Below the pieces are notes generated by a model, which saw only the letters and a program-made list of their open reading frames with translations, ran no database searches and was not told where the DNA came from. Positions 1 to 14,220 of a stretch of DNA of 64,000 nucleotides are shown in pieces (the stretch's first letter is position 1; each line of letters begins with the position of its first letter). Source of the stretch: JADJOY01 sp046331705 [NCBI: bacterium] (GTDB lineage: Bacteria; JADJOY01); the NCBI GenBank assembly GCA_046331705.1, contig JAXLQJ010000036.1:1-64000 (forward strand), given 5' to 3'. Position numbers and translations under genes: made by a program.

Positions 1-1
1 A

Positions 2-568
2 GAGCTCTTCCAGATCGAAGGCATCAATCAGATCTTCGTCACACCGCGTCCGGGCGCGGCCGTCGACACGGCGATCAAGCAGATCCGCGACGTGCTCAAA
101 TCGCGCTTCGGCGGTCGCGAGGACTTCAGCATCCAGAGCCAATCGGCGATCCTCGCCAAGCTCGACAGCATCACCGGCGCGCTCAAGTACACGCTGGGCG
201 CGATCGCGGGAATCTCGCTGCTGGTGGGCGGTATCGGCATCATGAACATCATGCTGGTGAGCGTCCGCGAGCGAACCCGCGAGATCGGCATCCGCAAGGC
301 GGTCGGAGCGCGCAAGAACGACGTGCTGCTCCAGTTTCTGATCGAAGCCGTGACGCTGAGCGTGGTCGGTGGAGTCGTCGGCATCGTGCTCGGCATCCTG
401 GGCGCCGAGCTGGCGCATGCGTTCTATCCGTCACTGCCCACGCGCATCACGCCCTGGTCGGTGGCGGTGGCGTTTCTGTTCGCCTTCGGGGTGGGGATCT
501 TCTTCGGCGTGTACCCGGCCAAGAAGGCCGCCGAGCTCGATCCCATCGAAGCGTTGCGCTACGAGTGA
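2..568 (+). CDS. MacB/FtsX-type ABC transporter permease, C-terminal part
   Basis: This gene enters from the left edge, so only its last 188 codons are seen. The segment has the architecture of MacB-family permeases: the end of the periplasmic domain, then a membrane helix with the motif GGIGIMNIMLVSV, the cytoplasmic stretch RERTREIGIRKAVGA typical of MacB/LolE/FtsX proteins, and two more hydrophobic helices before the stop. Such permeases work with a LolD/MacB-type ATPase in export or mechanotransmission across the envelope. The ATPase and N-terminus must lie outside the window. The next gene starts 3 bases after the stop, so the two are probably co-transcribed. The substrate cannot be told. 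Confidence 0.9.
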   Translation, partial: ELFQIEGINQIFVTPRPGAAVDTAIKQIRDVLKSRFGGREDFSIQSQSAILAKLDSITGALKYTLGAIAGISLLVGGIGIMNIMLVSVRERTREIGIRKAVGARKNDVLLQFLIEAVTLSVVGGVVGIVLGILGAELAHAFYPSLPTRITPWSVAVAFLFAFGVGIFFGVYPAKKAAELDPIEALRYE

Positions 569-571
569 GCG

Positions 572-2302
572 ATGAGCGAATCGAGCCCGTTCGAGCCTGC
601 GCCGCTCAGGCGACCGCTGTCGACGCGTGCCAAGGTCTTCCGCGCCGCGGCGCGGCTGGCCACCAACGGCGCTTGGAAGCGGCTCGTGTCCGCGAGTCAA
701 GCGCCGCGCGAAGCGGCCACGGCGAAGCTCGGCGAGATCGTGGCGCGCAACCGCGACACCGCGTTCGGGCGCGAGCACGGCTTCGGCGCGATCCGCACCA
801 TCGAGGACTACCAGCGTGCGGTGCCACCCCGGGACTTCGAGGGCCTCTCGCCCTGGCTGGATCGGGTGGTCGCCGGCGAACGCGCCGTGCTCACCCAGGA
901 CGAGCCCACCTGGTTCGGGCAATCGAGCGGCACCACCGGCAAGCCCAAACTCATCCCGATCACGCCCAGCTACTTCCGGGAGTTCATCCTCGGGCGAACG
1001 TTGTTCGCGCGTGCGCTGGCGGAGAACCTGCCCCAGCTCGCCGACGGCGCCGAGCTGGGCATGGCGAGCCCCAAGGTCCAAGGCCACACGCCTGGCGGCG
1101 TCCCCTACGGCTCGATCACGGGCAAGATCGAGGCCGCCAAGCCGAGATGGGTCCGCGAGGGTGACACCTATCCGCTCGGCCTCTTCGAGCTCGAGGACTT
1201 CGAGCGCAAGTACTACCTGCTGCTCCGTCTCGCGCTGGAGAACCGCATCACGCGCATCCACACCGCCAATCCCAGCACGGTGGTGCTGCTGGCGCGCAAG
1301 CTCGACGAGTACTCCGACGCGCTGATCCGCGATCTCGAGCACGGCACCGCGGACCGCTGCGACGGGCTCGACGCGGCGCTCGTCGCCGCGATTCGCAAGC
1401 GCATCCGCGCGCCCAACCGGGCGCTCGCCGAGAAGCTGCGTCGCTCCAAGGGCACCCACGGTCGGCTGCGCCCGCCCGACGTCTGGGACGAGTTCGCAGC
1501 GGTGCTGTGCTGGAAGGGCGGCAGCGCACCGTTCTACCTGCAGCAATTCCCCCACTGGTTCGGCGACGACGTTCCGGTTCACGAGATCGGCTACGCGGCC
1601 ACCGAGGGGAGCTTCACCGTGCCGCTCTCGGCGCGCGGCAACGACGGAGTGCTGGTCATTCCGGCGGCGTTCGTCGAGTTCTTGCCCGAGGACGCGCGCG
1701 ACCGCGGCGACTACGGCGCCGCCGTCGACGCCTCCCGCGTGGAGGTCGGCGGCCGCTACTTCACGCTGCTCACGACCTCGGCGGGTCTCTATCGCTACGA
1801 CATCAACGACCTGGTCGAGATCACCGGCTTCTTCCACCGCGCGCCCAAGCTCAAGTTCCTGCACAAGGGCGGGAACATGCTCTCGATCACCGGCGAGAAG
1901 CTCGGCGAATCGCACGTCGTGGAGGCGATGCGCAACGTCCAGCTCGGCTGCGGCGTCCAGCTCGCGGGCTTCACGGTCTCGGTGGATCTCGCGGGACTGG
2001 TGCCGCGCTATCTCTTTTACGTCGAGGCCCCCGGTCTCGCGGCGAGCCCGCGGCTGCGTGAGCTCTTGCACGCATGCGACGCCGAGCTGCAACGCACCAA
2101 CCTCGAGTACGAGGCCAAGCGCAGCTCGCTGCGACTCGCGAATCCGTCGCTCGTGGTGGTGCCCGAGGGCAGCTACGACTCCTATCGCAAGAAGCGCGTG
2201 GCCGCGGGCGCGCCCGACGCCCACGTGAAGGCGCTCCACCTCGCCCGCGACCGCGCCATTCCCGATGCGTTCGGGGTGGCGATCACGGTCGAGTGGGAGT
2301 GA
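572..2302 (+). CDS. GH3 auxin-responsive-promoter family protein (acyl-adenylate-forming enzyme)
   Basis: The 576-residue protein resembles the plant and bacterial GH3 family, which adenylates a carboxylate and may transfer it to an amino acid or another acceptor. The ATP-binding P-loop SSGTTGKPK is at residues 118-126. The family signature YRYDINDLVEITGF and a downstream GEKL segment are intact, and the length (550-600 aa) is normal. The bacterial substrate is not known and cannot be read from the sequence. The ATG follows the permease stop by 3 bases, and the following glycosyltransferase starts within 5 bases of this stop. The three genes therefore look like one operon, perhaps making and exporting a modified lipid or secondary metabolite (inference). 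Confidence 0.9.
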   Translation: MSESSPFEPAPLRRPLSTRAKVFRAAARLATNGAWKRLVSASQAPREAATAKLGEIVARNRDTAFGREHGFGAIRTIEDYQRAVPPRDFEGLSPWLDRVVAGERAVLTQDEPTWFGQSSGTTGKPKLIPITPSYFREFILGRTLFARALAENLPQLADGAELGMASPKVQGHTPGGVPYGSITGKIEAAKPRWVREGDTYPLGLFELEDFERKYYLLLRLALENRITRIHTANPSTVVLLARKLDEYSDALIRDLEHGTADRCDGLDAALVAAIRKRIRAPNRALAEKLRRSKGTHGRLRPPDVWDEFAAVLCWKGGSAPFYLQQFPHWFGDDVPVHEIGYAATEGSFTVPLSARGNDGVLVIPAAFVEFLPEDARDRGDYGAAVDASRVEVGGRYFTLLTTSAGLYRYDINDLVEITGFFHRAPKLKFLHKGGNMLSITGEKLGESHVVEAMRNVQLGCGVQLAGFTVSVDLAGLVPRYLFYVEAPGLAASPRLRELLHACDAELQRTNLEYEAKRSSLRLANPSLVVVPEGSYDSYRKKRVAAGAPDAHVKALHLARDRAIPDAFGVAITVEWE

Positions 2303-2306
2303 TGCG

Positions 2307-3485
2307 GTGTCGGCGCTGCTGATCGTCGCCGCGATCGTGATGCTGCTCTGGATGCTCGGGCCGCCGATCGTCGTCGACCACCACCGCAAGATCCCGCACC
2401 TTCCGGACTCGCGAGCGCGCGCGCGCGCCGAGCCCGTGCCGCTGCTCTCGGTGATCATCCCGGCGCGCAACGAGGCGAAGCGCATCCGCGGCTGCGTCGA
2501 GAGCGTCCTCGGCCAGGATCACGCGCACTTCGAGGTGATCGTCGTCGACGATCGCTCCGAGGACGGCACCGGCGCCATCGTCGAGCAGGTCGCGGCGGCC
2601 GACCCGAGGCTGCGGCTGGTGGCCGGCGCCGAGTGCCCGCCGGGTTGGGCCGGCAAGAACCACGCCCTGGTCCAAGGAGTCGCGGCCTCGCGCGGCGACC
2701 ACCTCTTGCTCCTCGACGCCGACGTGACCCTCGGTCGCGGCTGCCTGCGCGAGGCGCATGCGCTGGCGCTGGCGAGCAACGCCGGCCTCACCACCTTGCT
2801 GCTCGGCACCTCGTTTCACGGCTTCTGGGAGCGGCTCCTCCAGCCGCTCATGTACGAGATGATGCTCTTCCTGATCCCTCCCGATCGGGTGAACGATCCG
2901 GCGTTTCCCGAGGTCGCGATGGCGCCGGGGCCGTTCCTGCTGTTTCGTCGCGACGCGTACGACGCGATCGGGGGCCACGGCTCGATGAAGGGCGAGATCG
3001 TCGAGGACCTGATGCTGGCGCGCAAGGTGAAGGCCTCGGGCCTCGGCCTGGTGCTCGCGGACGGCACGCGCATCGCGAGCCTCGCGCGCGAGGTGACCTT
3101 CGCGCGGCTCTGGGAGGGCTGGAGTCGGGTCACCTTCAAGGGGCTCGACCAACGCCTCGCGGTGGTGCTCGGCGGGACGCTGGGGGTGGCGACGATGCTG
3201 CTGATGCCGTGGCTGCTGGTGCCGATCGGGATCTGGCACGCGATCAGCGCCACGGCCGCCCTACCCGGCGCGCTGCTGGCGCTGATCGGGCTCACGACGG
3301 TGGCGGCGCAGGCCGGCTGCCGCTGGCTCCTCGACCTCTACTACGGCATCGATCGCAAGAGCTTCTGGCTCACCCCGCTCGCAGCGCTCTTCGCGATCGC
3401 CGTGCTGTGGAACTCGGCGCTGGTTTCGCGCGGCAATCGCGCGGTCGTCTGGAAAGGCCGCGTCTACACCGGCAACGCGACGTAG
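2307..3485 (+). CDS. Membrane-associated family 2 glycosyltransferase (CrtQ/HpnB-like)
   Basis: The GTG at 2307 is chosen as start because it lies just after the GH3 stop with a GGGAG-type site upstream, and it opens directly on a hydrophobic helix; a farther upstream ATG would overlap the previous gene. The 392-residue protein has one N-terminal helix, then a GT-A catalytic domain with SVIIPARNEAKRI, VVDDRSEDGT and the DXD-type LLDADV, followed by EIVEDLMLARKVK. The C-terminus holds about three membrane helices. This layout matches membrane glycosyltransferases that act on carotenoid, hopanoid or other lipid acceptors. The acceptor is unknown. It is convergent with the lhr remnant, only 16 bases away. 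Confidence 0.87.
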   Translation: MSALLIVAAIVMLLWMLGPPIVVDHHRKIPHLPDSRARARAEPVPLLSVIIPARNEAKRIRGCVESVLGQDHAHFEVIVVDDRSEDGTGAIVEQVAAADPRLRLVAGAECPPGWAGKNHALVQGVAASRGDHLLLLDADVTLGRGCLREAHALALASNAGLTTLLLGTSFHGFWERLLQPLMYEMMLFLIPPDRVNDPAFPEVAMAPGPFLLFRRDAYDAIGGHGSMKGEIVEDLMLARKVKASGLGLVLADGTRIASLAREVTFARLWEGWSRVTFKGLDQRLAVVLGGTLGVATMLLMPWLLVPIGIWHAISATAALPGALLALIGLTTVAAQAGCRWLLDLYYGIDRKSFWLTPLAALFAIAVLWNSALVSRGNRAVVWKGRVYTGNAT

Positions 3486-3501
3486 CTGCGACGATTCGGG
3501 C

Positions 3502-6500
3502 TCATTCCACGACGACCCTGCGCCGCACCAAGCCCTCTCGATACCGTTCGAAGCCAGCCCGCTCGAACACCGCCCCCCACGGACTGTGCTGGGCCGGCGT
3601 TCCGTCGATCTCCTCGAGCTGAAGCGGCGGCACGGCACCCGCATCCACCGCGGTCGCGAGCGCCGTCGCCACCGCCGCCGCCGCGCCGTCTCGTTCCGCT
3701 TCGTCCTCGGGCGGGAACGTGAGCAGGTGGTCGAGTCCGCGATTGAGCCAGCCGCGCACCGTGCCATCGACCAGCACCACGCGCGCGCCGGCCACGCGCT
3801 GCGGACGGGTCCTGCCGCCCTTCGGCCAGTCGAGGAGCGTGCCGTACGGGTTCGCGGGGTCGCACGCCGCGAGCACCCGAAGATCGGCGGAGACAGCCGC
3901 CGCGCGGTGCGATCGCAAGCGGTCCTCGATTCCCGGTAACGCGAACTGCGTGGCGCCGAGCCCCTCGACGAAATAACCACGCCGCACGCGCCCCGCCTCC
4001 TCCATGGCGCGCAGCACGGGATAGAGCGCCGCGTACCCGCCCTCGCGGCCTTCGCTCATCACCGCGTCGCGGGTGACGACGCCGTAACGGTCGAGGAGCT
4101 GCTCCGCGAACGCCGTCGCCTGTGCGGCGCGCGTTCGCGAGGCGAGCGCAGGCGAGGGCTGCGCGAGCGAGAATCGCCCCTCGGTGCCAGGCAGGACGGT
4201 GCGGCGCGACCGAAACCGTTCGCCACCGCGGCGCTTCGCTGCCGGCGCCGCCGCCCGCAGCCGCGAACGCAACGGCGCCAACGTGTCGTTCGCGACCTCG
4301 CCGTTCCACACCAAGGCCCAGAGCGCCTCCGCGACGTCGTTGGCGAAGCCGCCGGTCTCGGCGACCAGATCGGCGAAGAACACCGCGCCACGGCGCGCCA
4401 GCAGCGCGCGGATCCGATCGAAGCGCTCGCCGGCGAGCGCGGGCCGAGCAACGGCGAGCTCGTCGGCGCGATCCGTGAGGTGGAGCGCGACCTTGCCGTC
4501 CGCCGGACCGCTTGCCTCGACGCCGCGCCAGACCACCTCGCCCGCGAGGCAGAGCTCGTCGAGCATGCCGGGGTGGTAGCCACGGACCCGCGCAGGCAAG
4601 ACCTCCGATTCGAGGATGGACGCGACGGCGGCACCACGCAACTGGCCGATCACCACCGCCAGCAGCGCATCGAGGCCCGGGCGCGGCCGAACGAGCCCCT
4701 GCCAATCGAGAAGCCAGCGCGCCAGCGCCTGCGGCACGGGCTCGATCTCACGACGCAGCGCCAGCGCGCGCCGCTTGAACGCTCGCAACGTGTCGGCGTC
4801 GCACCACTCGTCGTCGGTGGCGCCTCGGCGGCCACGATCAGGACGCGCCCCGACGCCACCAAGCGCCGAGGCCGCGACCAGCACGTCCTGCTCGTAGACG
4901 CGCGGCGACGTCCTCGACGCGAAACGCCATGCGTTCGCGCGTAGCGAGCCACCAGGTCGGCGAGGGGATCGGGCACCGGCTCCAGGAACACCGCAGGCGC
5001 CCCGCGGCACCGCGCTGCCCAGGGCCTCGCGATAGCGCGCCCCGGCATCCTCGATGGCCACGAAACGGCGCCCGCGCCGACACGCAGCTCGGCGACGCGG
5101 CGTCCGCCGCGCGAGCGCGCGCAACCAGCGGTCGACGTCGCGCAGGCGTCGACTCGCTCCGCCGAGCCTCCTTGCGCCGACTGGTTCCGAGGGTGCGCAG
5201 CAGATCAGCAGGGCGTCGGCGTGCGCGACGCAGCCAGCGGATCGAGGCGCTGGACACGGCGTTCGTGCGCCTCGATCCCCTGCGAGACCGAGAAGCCCCG
5301 GCAGCCCCGCTTCTTCGCCGAGCAGCGCGGCGAGCTCGGCCGAATCCACCACCAGCGCCTGCGCGCGCAGCTCGGCAGTGCGCGGCCGCCTCGTACACGA
5401 AGTTCGCCACCCACGAGAACGCACGAAGACGACGCGAACGGCGACGGCCGGGGAGCTGACCACGCGCACCGCGATCGCGTGGCTGCGCACCTGGGCGAGC
5501 AGCCGTGTGAGCGCCGGCAGATCGAACACGTCGCGCAAGCATTCCCGATACGTCTCGAGCAGCATCGGGAACGTGGACACGCGGCCGCCACCCGCGACAG
5601 ACCGCGGCCTGCGGCGCTGCTGCCAGAGCGCCGTGCGCTGCCCAGGGAAGCGCTTGGGAAGAGCAGCGCGCGGCTGGGCACACCGCGGAAGCGCCTGGCG
5701 AAGAGCGCCGTCCCCGCGAGATGCCGACCACCTGATCCTCGATTTCCTCCGGCGCCGGGAACAGCCACCGAGTCGACGGCACCTCGTTCGACTCGGGGCA
5801 GGCGGAAGACGATGCCGTCGTCGGACCACAGCACGTCCACCTCCTCCCCACCACCGCCTCGCGCAGCTGCTCGGCCACGGCCGTGGCCCAGGGAGCGTGC
5901 ACGCGTGCCCCGAGCGGCGAGAGCACGCACACGCGCCAATCGCCGACCTCGTCGCGAAAATGCTCGACGACGATCGTGCGATCGGACGGTACCTCGCCGG
6001 TGGCGTCGGCCTGCTCGCGCAGATACGCGACCAGTCGCGACGCGGACTCGGGATCGAGGTGATGGCGGCGCTCGAGGCGCGTGCGGGCGGCGGTCGGATC
6101 GAGCGCCATCAGCTCGCGGCTCAGCGCCCCGATCGCCTGACCTAGCCTGGCGGAGCGTCCGAGGCCCTCGGCGCGCCATCGCCATATTCGCCCCGGCTCG
6201 CCGGGCGCGGGCGAGATCTTCATCACCTTGTCGTGGTGATCCCCGACCCGCCACGACGACGCCCTTGTGCACGAAGACGTCGCCGAGCCGCGTCTCGAAG
6301 ACTATCCTCGTCGAGCTCGCCGACCCGCCTGCCGGCGCTACCGGCCGCGCCGAGCAGAAACACCCTGTAGAGTGCTGCGATCGATCGTGCCCGCGCGAGC
6401 ACCGCGAGATGCGCGGCACCGCGGGGCGAGAGCATGTCGCCGACGCGATCCCAGGTGATTCGGCTTGAGCTCGGCGAACTCGTCCGAGGGGTAACGCCCG

Positions 6501-7999
6501 GCGAGCATGTCGAGGACGCCTTCGAGCGCAGCGCGAGAGCTGCGCGAACGGTGCTGCACCGCGTACCCGGCGATGGAGCGTATCCACCGAGATCGGGCGC
6601 TCGACCACGATGGCGACGACCTGCTGGGCGAGCACGTCGAGCGGATTGCGCGGATAGAACGTCCTCGACGAGCGCGTCGTCCATCCGCGCCGTGACCGCC
6701 GCGGCACGCCAGCAGGTCGCTCTGGAACTTCGGGAAGATCGCGCCCTTGATACCGCGCCTACGCCGTGATCGGTGCGCGGCCCACGGGCAAGGTAATCCG
6801 CGGCGATGCCTGGCGGCGCCTCGATCTGCACCACCAGATCGATGGCGCCCATGTCGATCCCGCCAGCTGAGGACGACGTTGCCACCAGCGGTGCAGCCCG
6901 CCGCGCTTCACTAGTCGATGTCGATTGCAGCAGTTCGCGCTAACGAGTGCCGGTGGCAGCACGATCTGTCAGCCGGCGAGCTTCTCGTGTTGATGGCACT
7001 GGCGAGGCGTCCGCGAGGCTGTAGCTGCTGACGGTGAGAGTGTCGAGCGATGGGCGGGACGGCCGAAGCCGCGGGCGATGGTGGACAGACTGACGGCTCC
7101 AGCCGTTTGCCGGCTTGCAGCGGGTGACCTGCTCAGGCGGCGCGCGTGGCCGTCGGCCTGCTGCGGCGTCGATGCGGCCAGGGGATCGAGATCTCGGCGG
7201 CTGGGGCAGCCGAGGATCTGTCGGCCGTTCCAGCAGATGGCGGCGGTGCCGTTGGGCGATGGCCTGACGGGGTGGTGCCTGCCGCCAGGGGAAAGCCAGC
7301 AGCGCGATCTCGTCGAGGATGCTGCCGAGAGCTCGATGGCTGCAACGCCTGTGGCTGTTCGCGCTGCTCGAGACGTTCCCAGCGAGAGGCTGCCCAGTGG
7401 CGCTGGCAGTTCGAGCTCGACGAGGCGTGGTCTCGATTGACGATCAGCTGGTCTTCGATGCGGCGAGGGTGGCCGCGCGAAGCCCGCGAGAGCAGCAGGT
7501 GGAAGAGCGACTCCGGGAGTCGTAGAGGATTCGCGCGCAGCATCGCGCGGCGCGATCCCGCCGAGGTGTCGCCGGTGCGGATGCCCACGCGCGGCGCGCG
7601 CGCCTGCGCGCCGAGGCGCTCGGCCTGCGCCACGATCCCCGCGAGCGGCACGCGCAGGTTGCGCTCTCGAGCGCCGACGCCGAGCGCGCGCAGCGGCGAG
7701 AGATAGACCACACGCGTGCCCGAGCCGGGCGCGACGCGGGGGGCTCGCGAACAGCAGCCGATCGAGCGCCACCAGGAACGCGGCGAGCGTCTTGCCGGAA
7801 CCGGTGGGCGCGAGGAGCAGCGTGGACGCTCCGCTCGCGATCGAGGGCCAGCCCAACGCTTGCGCGCGGGTCGGTGCGCCGAACGACGTCTCGAACCAGG
7901 CCCGCGTCGGGGGGTGCGCGCGAACGCGAGTGGGTCGGGCCCCGACGCGGCCGGGATCCTCGGCGGCGTCGCAGCGCGGGCGCGTGCTCGGCGAGCCAT
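3502..7999 (-). pseudogene. lhr: Lhr-type ATP-dependent helicase, disrupted by many frameshifts
   Basis: The 4.5-kb span is the right length for a large Lhr helicase (about 1500 aa). The part from about 4895 down to the stop at 3502 is one clean frame with C-terminal Lhr features such as LLDRYGVVTRDAV and GGYAALYPVLRAMEEAGRVR. Upstream, homologous pieces are scattered over all three frames. They include HPPTRAWFETSFGAPTRAQ with the Walker A motif APTGSGKT (about 7919-7748), VVYLSPLRAL and GIRTGDTSAGSRRAML (7738-7490), GIDMGAIDLVVQIEAPP (near 6850), FYPRNPLDVLAQQVVA (near 6650) and GDWRVCVLSPLGARVHAPWA (near 5930). The DEIH-type motif reads NRDH, so there are substitutions as well as indels. 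Either the gene is decaying or this 3-kb stretch is badly sequenced. The ATG at 7999 is the probable original start. Confidence 0.82.
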
Positions 8000-8048
8000 G
8001 ACGACTCATGGTCAAGCCTGGCCGCCAACGACCGTCGGGCGGCCCCGC

Positions 8049-8078
8049 TTGACTCTCCGCACCCCGCGCAGCTAGGCC
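8049..8078 (+). promoter_or_regulatory. Possible sigma-70-type promoter for deaD with a long leader
   Basis: TTGACT (8049-8054) is followed after 18 bases by TAGGCC (8073-8078). Transcription from here would give a leader of about 210 bases before the deaD ATG. Long leaders are known for cold-shock RNA helicase genes such as csdA in E. coli. The -10 match is weak, so this is only a candidate. Confidence 0.3.
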
Positions 8079-8296
8079 CTTTCGTGACCGATCGCCAGCG
8101 CGGCCTCGACTGAACCCCGCCTGTGCCCGCGCCTGGGGACCGGCCACCCGACGGCGCCGGTCCCAGCGCGCGAGATTCGCCTCGGTACCGCACCGCCACG
8201 ACGCGCATCCCGACGCGCCACCGGACGGGTCTCGACGTCCTCGACGACGCAACGCCGCACGAATCGCCTGCGCATTCCCGCGAGCCACACTCCGCC

Positions 8297-10108
<1,812 letters not shown>

Positions 10109-10279
10109 TCCCGATCACGGCCACACGACGGCATCCGCCCCGTTCGCTCACGGTCGGCGCAACGTCGATTCACCCACCGACCACGGTCGTCGTGCCGGGC
10201 GTGTCGGGCAAGCGACCGGCATTCCCCGATCGCCACGCGCCGACGCCGCAGCTCGCCGATCCCGGCGAATCGACCAACC

Positions 10280-11650
10280 TCACAACGGCATCCAGCCGTC
10301 GGCGTGGGAGGTCATCCAGTGCGCCAGGCCGAGCGCCATTCCGACGACGTGGAACAACGCGATGCGTCCGGGCCAGTCCCACCTCGGTTCCCGCAAGAGA
10401 TCGGCGAAGAGCAGGAACGGCAGCACGCGATAGCCGGTCAAGTAGTTCGCATAGAACATGGGAAACCGAAGGAGCGCGGGGAAACAGCCGAGCAGCAGGA
10501 TGACGAACCACGGGGCGCCCCACGTCCGCCACGCACGCCCCTTGCGCGCCATCCACGTCAACGCGGCAACCTGCGGGAGTGTGGCGCGAAGCGACACGCT
10601 CAACACCACGGCCACGAGCGCCCAGACGACGTACGACGCGCCCCGACGCACCCACAGCGCCCACGCGAGCGCGGCGAACGTCGCCATCACGAGGTTGATG
10701 CGGAGGTCGGCCAGCAGCTGGCCGCCAACGACGTCCGACGGCGAGAACTGATGCGCATTCCAGTGCTGCGCCGTGTTCTCCGGATCGAGCTCGGGACCGG
10801 CGGCCTTCGCCTCGGCCATCGCCGCAGCCACACGGGGCTGCAACCGACGCCGATCGTGGTCCAGCTTCTGCATCCAAGGGATGGATGCGGCGATCGCGAT
10901 CACCGTACACAGCAGATAGCCGGCTCCGATTCGGCGCCCGCAACTCACGAACCCGACTCCCGCGATCCCGATCAGGCCCACCCCCAGGAACCCGTAGAGA
11001 TGATTCGCGGGGAGCAGCACCATGCTCGCGGCGAGGCCCGCCAACGCGAGCAGCTTCGTCCACACGTCGCGCGCGACCAGCGGCACCAGCGCCAGATAGG
11101 TCGTGGTCAACACGAGCAAGAGAAAGAGCCCGTACGCGCGCACCTCGATCGTGTGCCAAGTGGGCGCGATCCAGAACACGGCGGCAGGAACGACGCGCTG
11201 CCCGCGTGCGAAGAGCAGGCGCACCAGGAAGATCCAAACCAGCGCCGAAGCGCCGTAGATCGCCAGCGCCACCACGCGCCCCGCGTGAACCGTGGGGTTC
11301 GTGGCAGAGAGCGTCCCCATCCAGAACAGGTAGGAGAGTGGCGCGTGCCACATCACCTGCGCCATCTGGTAGTAGCGGTTGGCGAGCCCCTCGGTCGCGG
11401 CGCTCTGCACGTGCCGCAGATAGAGCGACGACTCGTCGCTCATTCCATCGCGGTTCCCGCTCATCTGCACCATCTGCCCCAAGGCGACGCAGCGCAGCGC
11501 GAGCAATGCGGCGAACACGGACCATTGCACGCGTCGGTCGGTGGCGAGCGCGAGCGCGACTCGCCGCGCCGAAGCATCCAGACGGGCGAGCGCTCGGCGG
11601 ACACGCGATGGCGGCGCCGCGGGGTCGAAGGTGACGGGCCTCTCCCTCAT
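10280..11650 (-). CDS. Multi-pass membrane protein, possible GT-C-type glycosyltransferase
   Basis: The 456-residue protein has about ten hydrophobic helices starting near residue 45. An acidic pair in the first loop (MSDESSLYLRHVQ) resembles the DE motif of GT-C enzymes that use lipid-linked sugars (PMT/ArnT class). Several later loops contain conserved-looking WHAPLSY and ANHLYGF segments. The resemblance is structural only and no specific family was recognised, so the activity is a guess. The ATG at 11650 was chosen because the extension upstream of it is arginine- and alanine-rich low-complexity sequence. There is no obvious partner gene: deaD is convergent downstream and a 344-base gap lies upstream. 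Confidence 0.75.
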   Translation of the reverse strand: MRERPVTFDPAAPPSRVRRALARLDASARRVALALATDRRVQWSVFAALLALRCVALGQMVQMSGNRDGMSDESSLYLRHVQSAATEGLANRYYQMAQVMWHAPLSYLFWMGTLSATNPTVHAGRVVALAIYGASALVWIFLVRLLFARGQRVVPAAVFWIAPTWHTIEVRAYGLFLLLVLTTTYLALVPLVARDVWTKLLALAGLAASMVLLPANHLYGFLGVGLIGIAGVGFVSCGRRIGAGYLLCTVIAIAASIPWMQKLDHDRRRLQPRVAAAMAEAKAAGPELDPENTAQHWNAHQFSPSDVVGGQLLADLRINLVMATFAALAWALWVRRGASYVVWALVAVVLSVSLRATLPQVAALTWMARKGRAWRTWGAPWFVILLLGCFPALLRFPMFYANYLTGYRVLPFLLFADLLREPRWDWPGRIALFHVVGMALGLAHWMTSHADGWMPL

Positions 11651-11994
11651 GGCATCGTCACGACCGTTCACGCGCGGCGAAGCGGCCGCCGCTGCACGCT
11701 GGCGGCGCGCAGCGCACTCGAGTCGGCAGCGCGCGAGCGCTCGAACGCGCGCCGGTCTGCCCGTGGCGACGACGGCGACGAGACGCGGCACCGGCGGCGT
11801 GACTCATCTCGCTGAAACGCCGGCGCCGACGAGCGAGGAAACCGCAGTCCCCGTTTCCTCCCCGAGGTCGCGTGCGATCGTCGTTCGGACGGTTCCGCTG
11901 CGCACCCTCGGCTCCGGCGGCAACACCCTGCTCAGAGACCCGAACCATCGCTGCTCCGAGAACGTCGACGGCGTCGCTGGACGAAACGACGAAA
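11651..11994. other. 344-base intergenic region with one inverted repeat
   Basis: No convincing gene is visible here; the open frames crossing it are antisense or extensions of neighbours. It contains a perfect 8-bp inverted repeat, GAGGAAAC/GTTTCCTC (11835-11842 and 11853-11860), with a 10-base loop and no following T run. The repeat could be an RNA hairpin or protein site, but nothing more can be said. The region should carry the promoter of the minus-strand membrane protein; no clear -35/-10 pair was found. Confidence 0.5.
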
Positions 11995-14079
<2,085 letters not shown>

Positions 14080-14220
14080 GGGCCGCGCTCCTCGAGGGCG
14101 ATCGGTTGTGACAGGGGTGGTTCGCGCGTGGATCGGCGCCGAGACTAATCGCCACGCCGAAGCGCCGCAACGCGCGACGTTCCCGCGCGCCGCCGCGCGA
14201 AATCGGGCCTCCGCGCGAGG

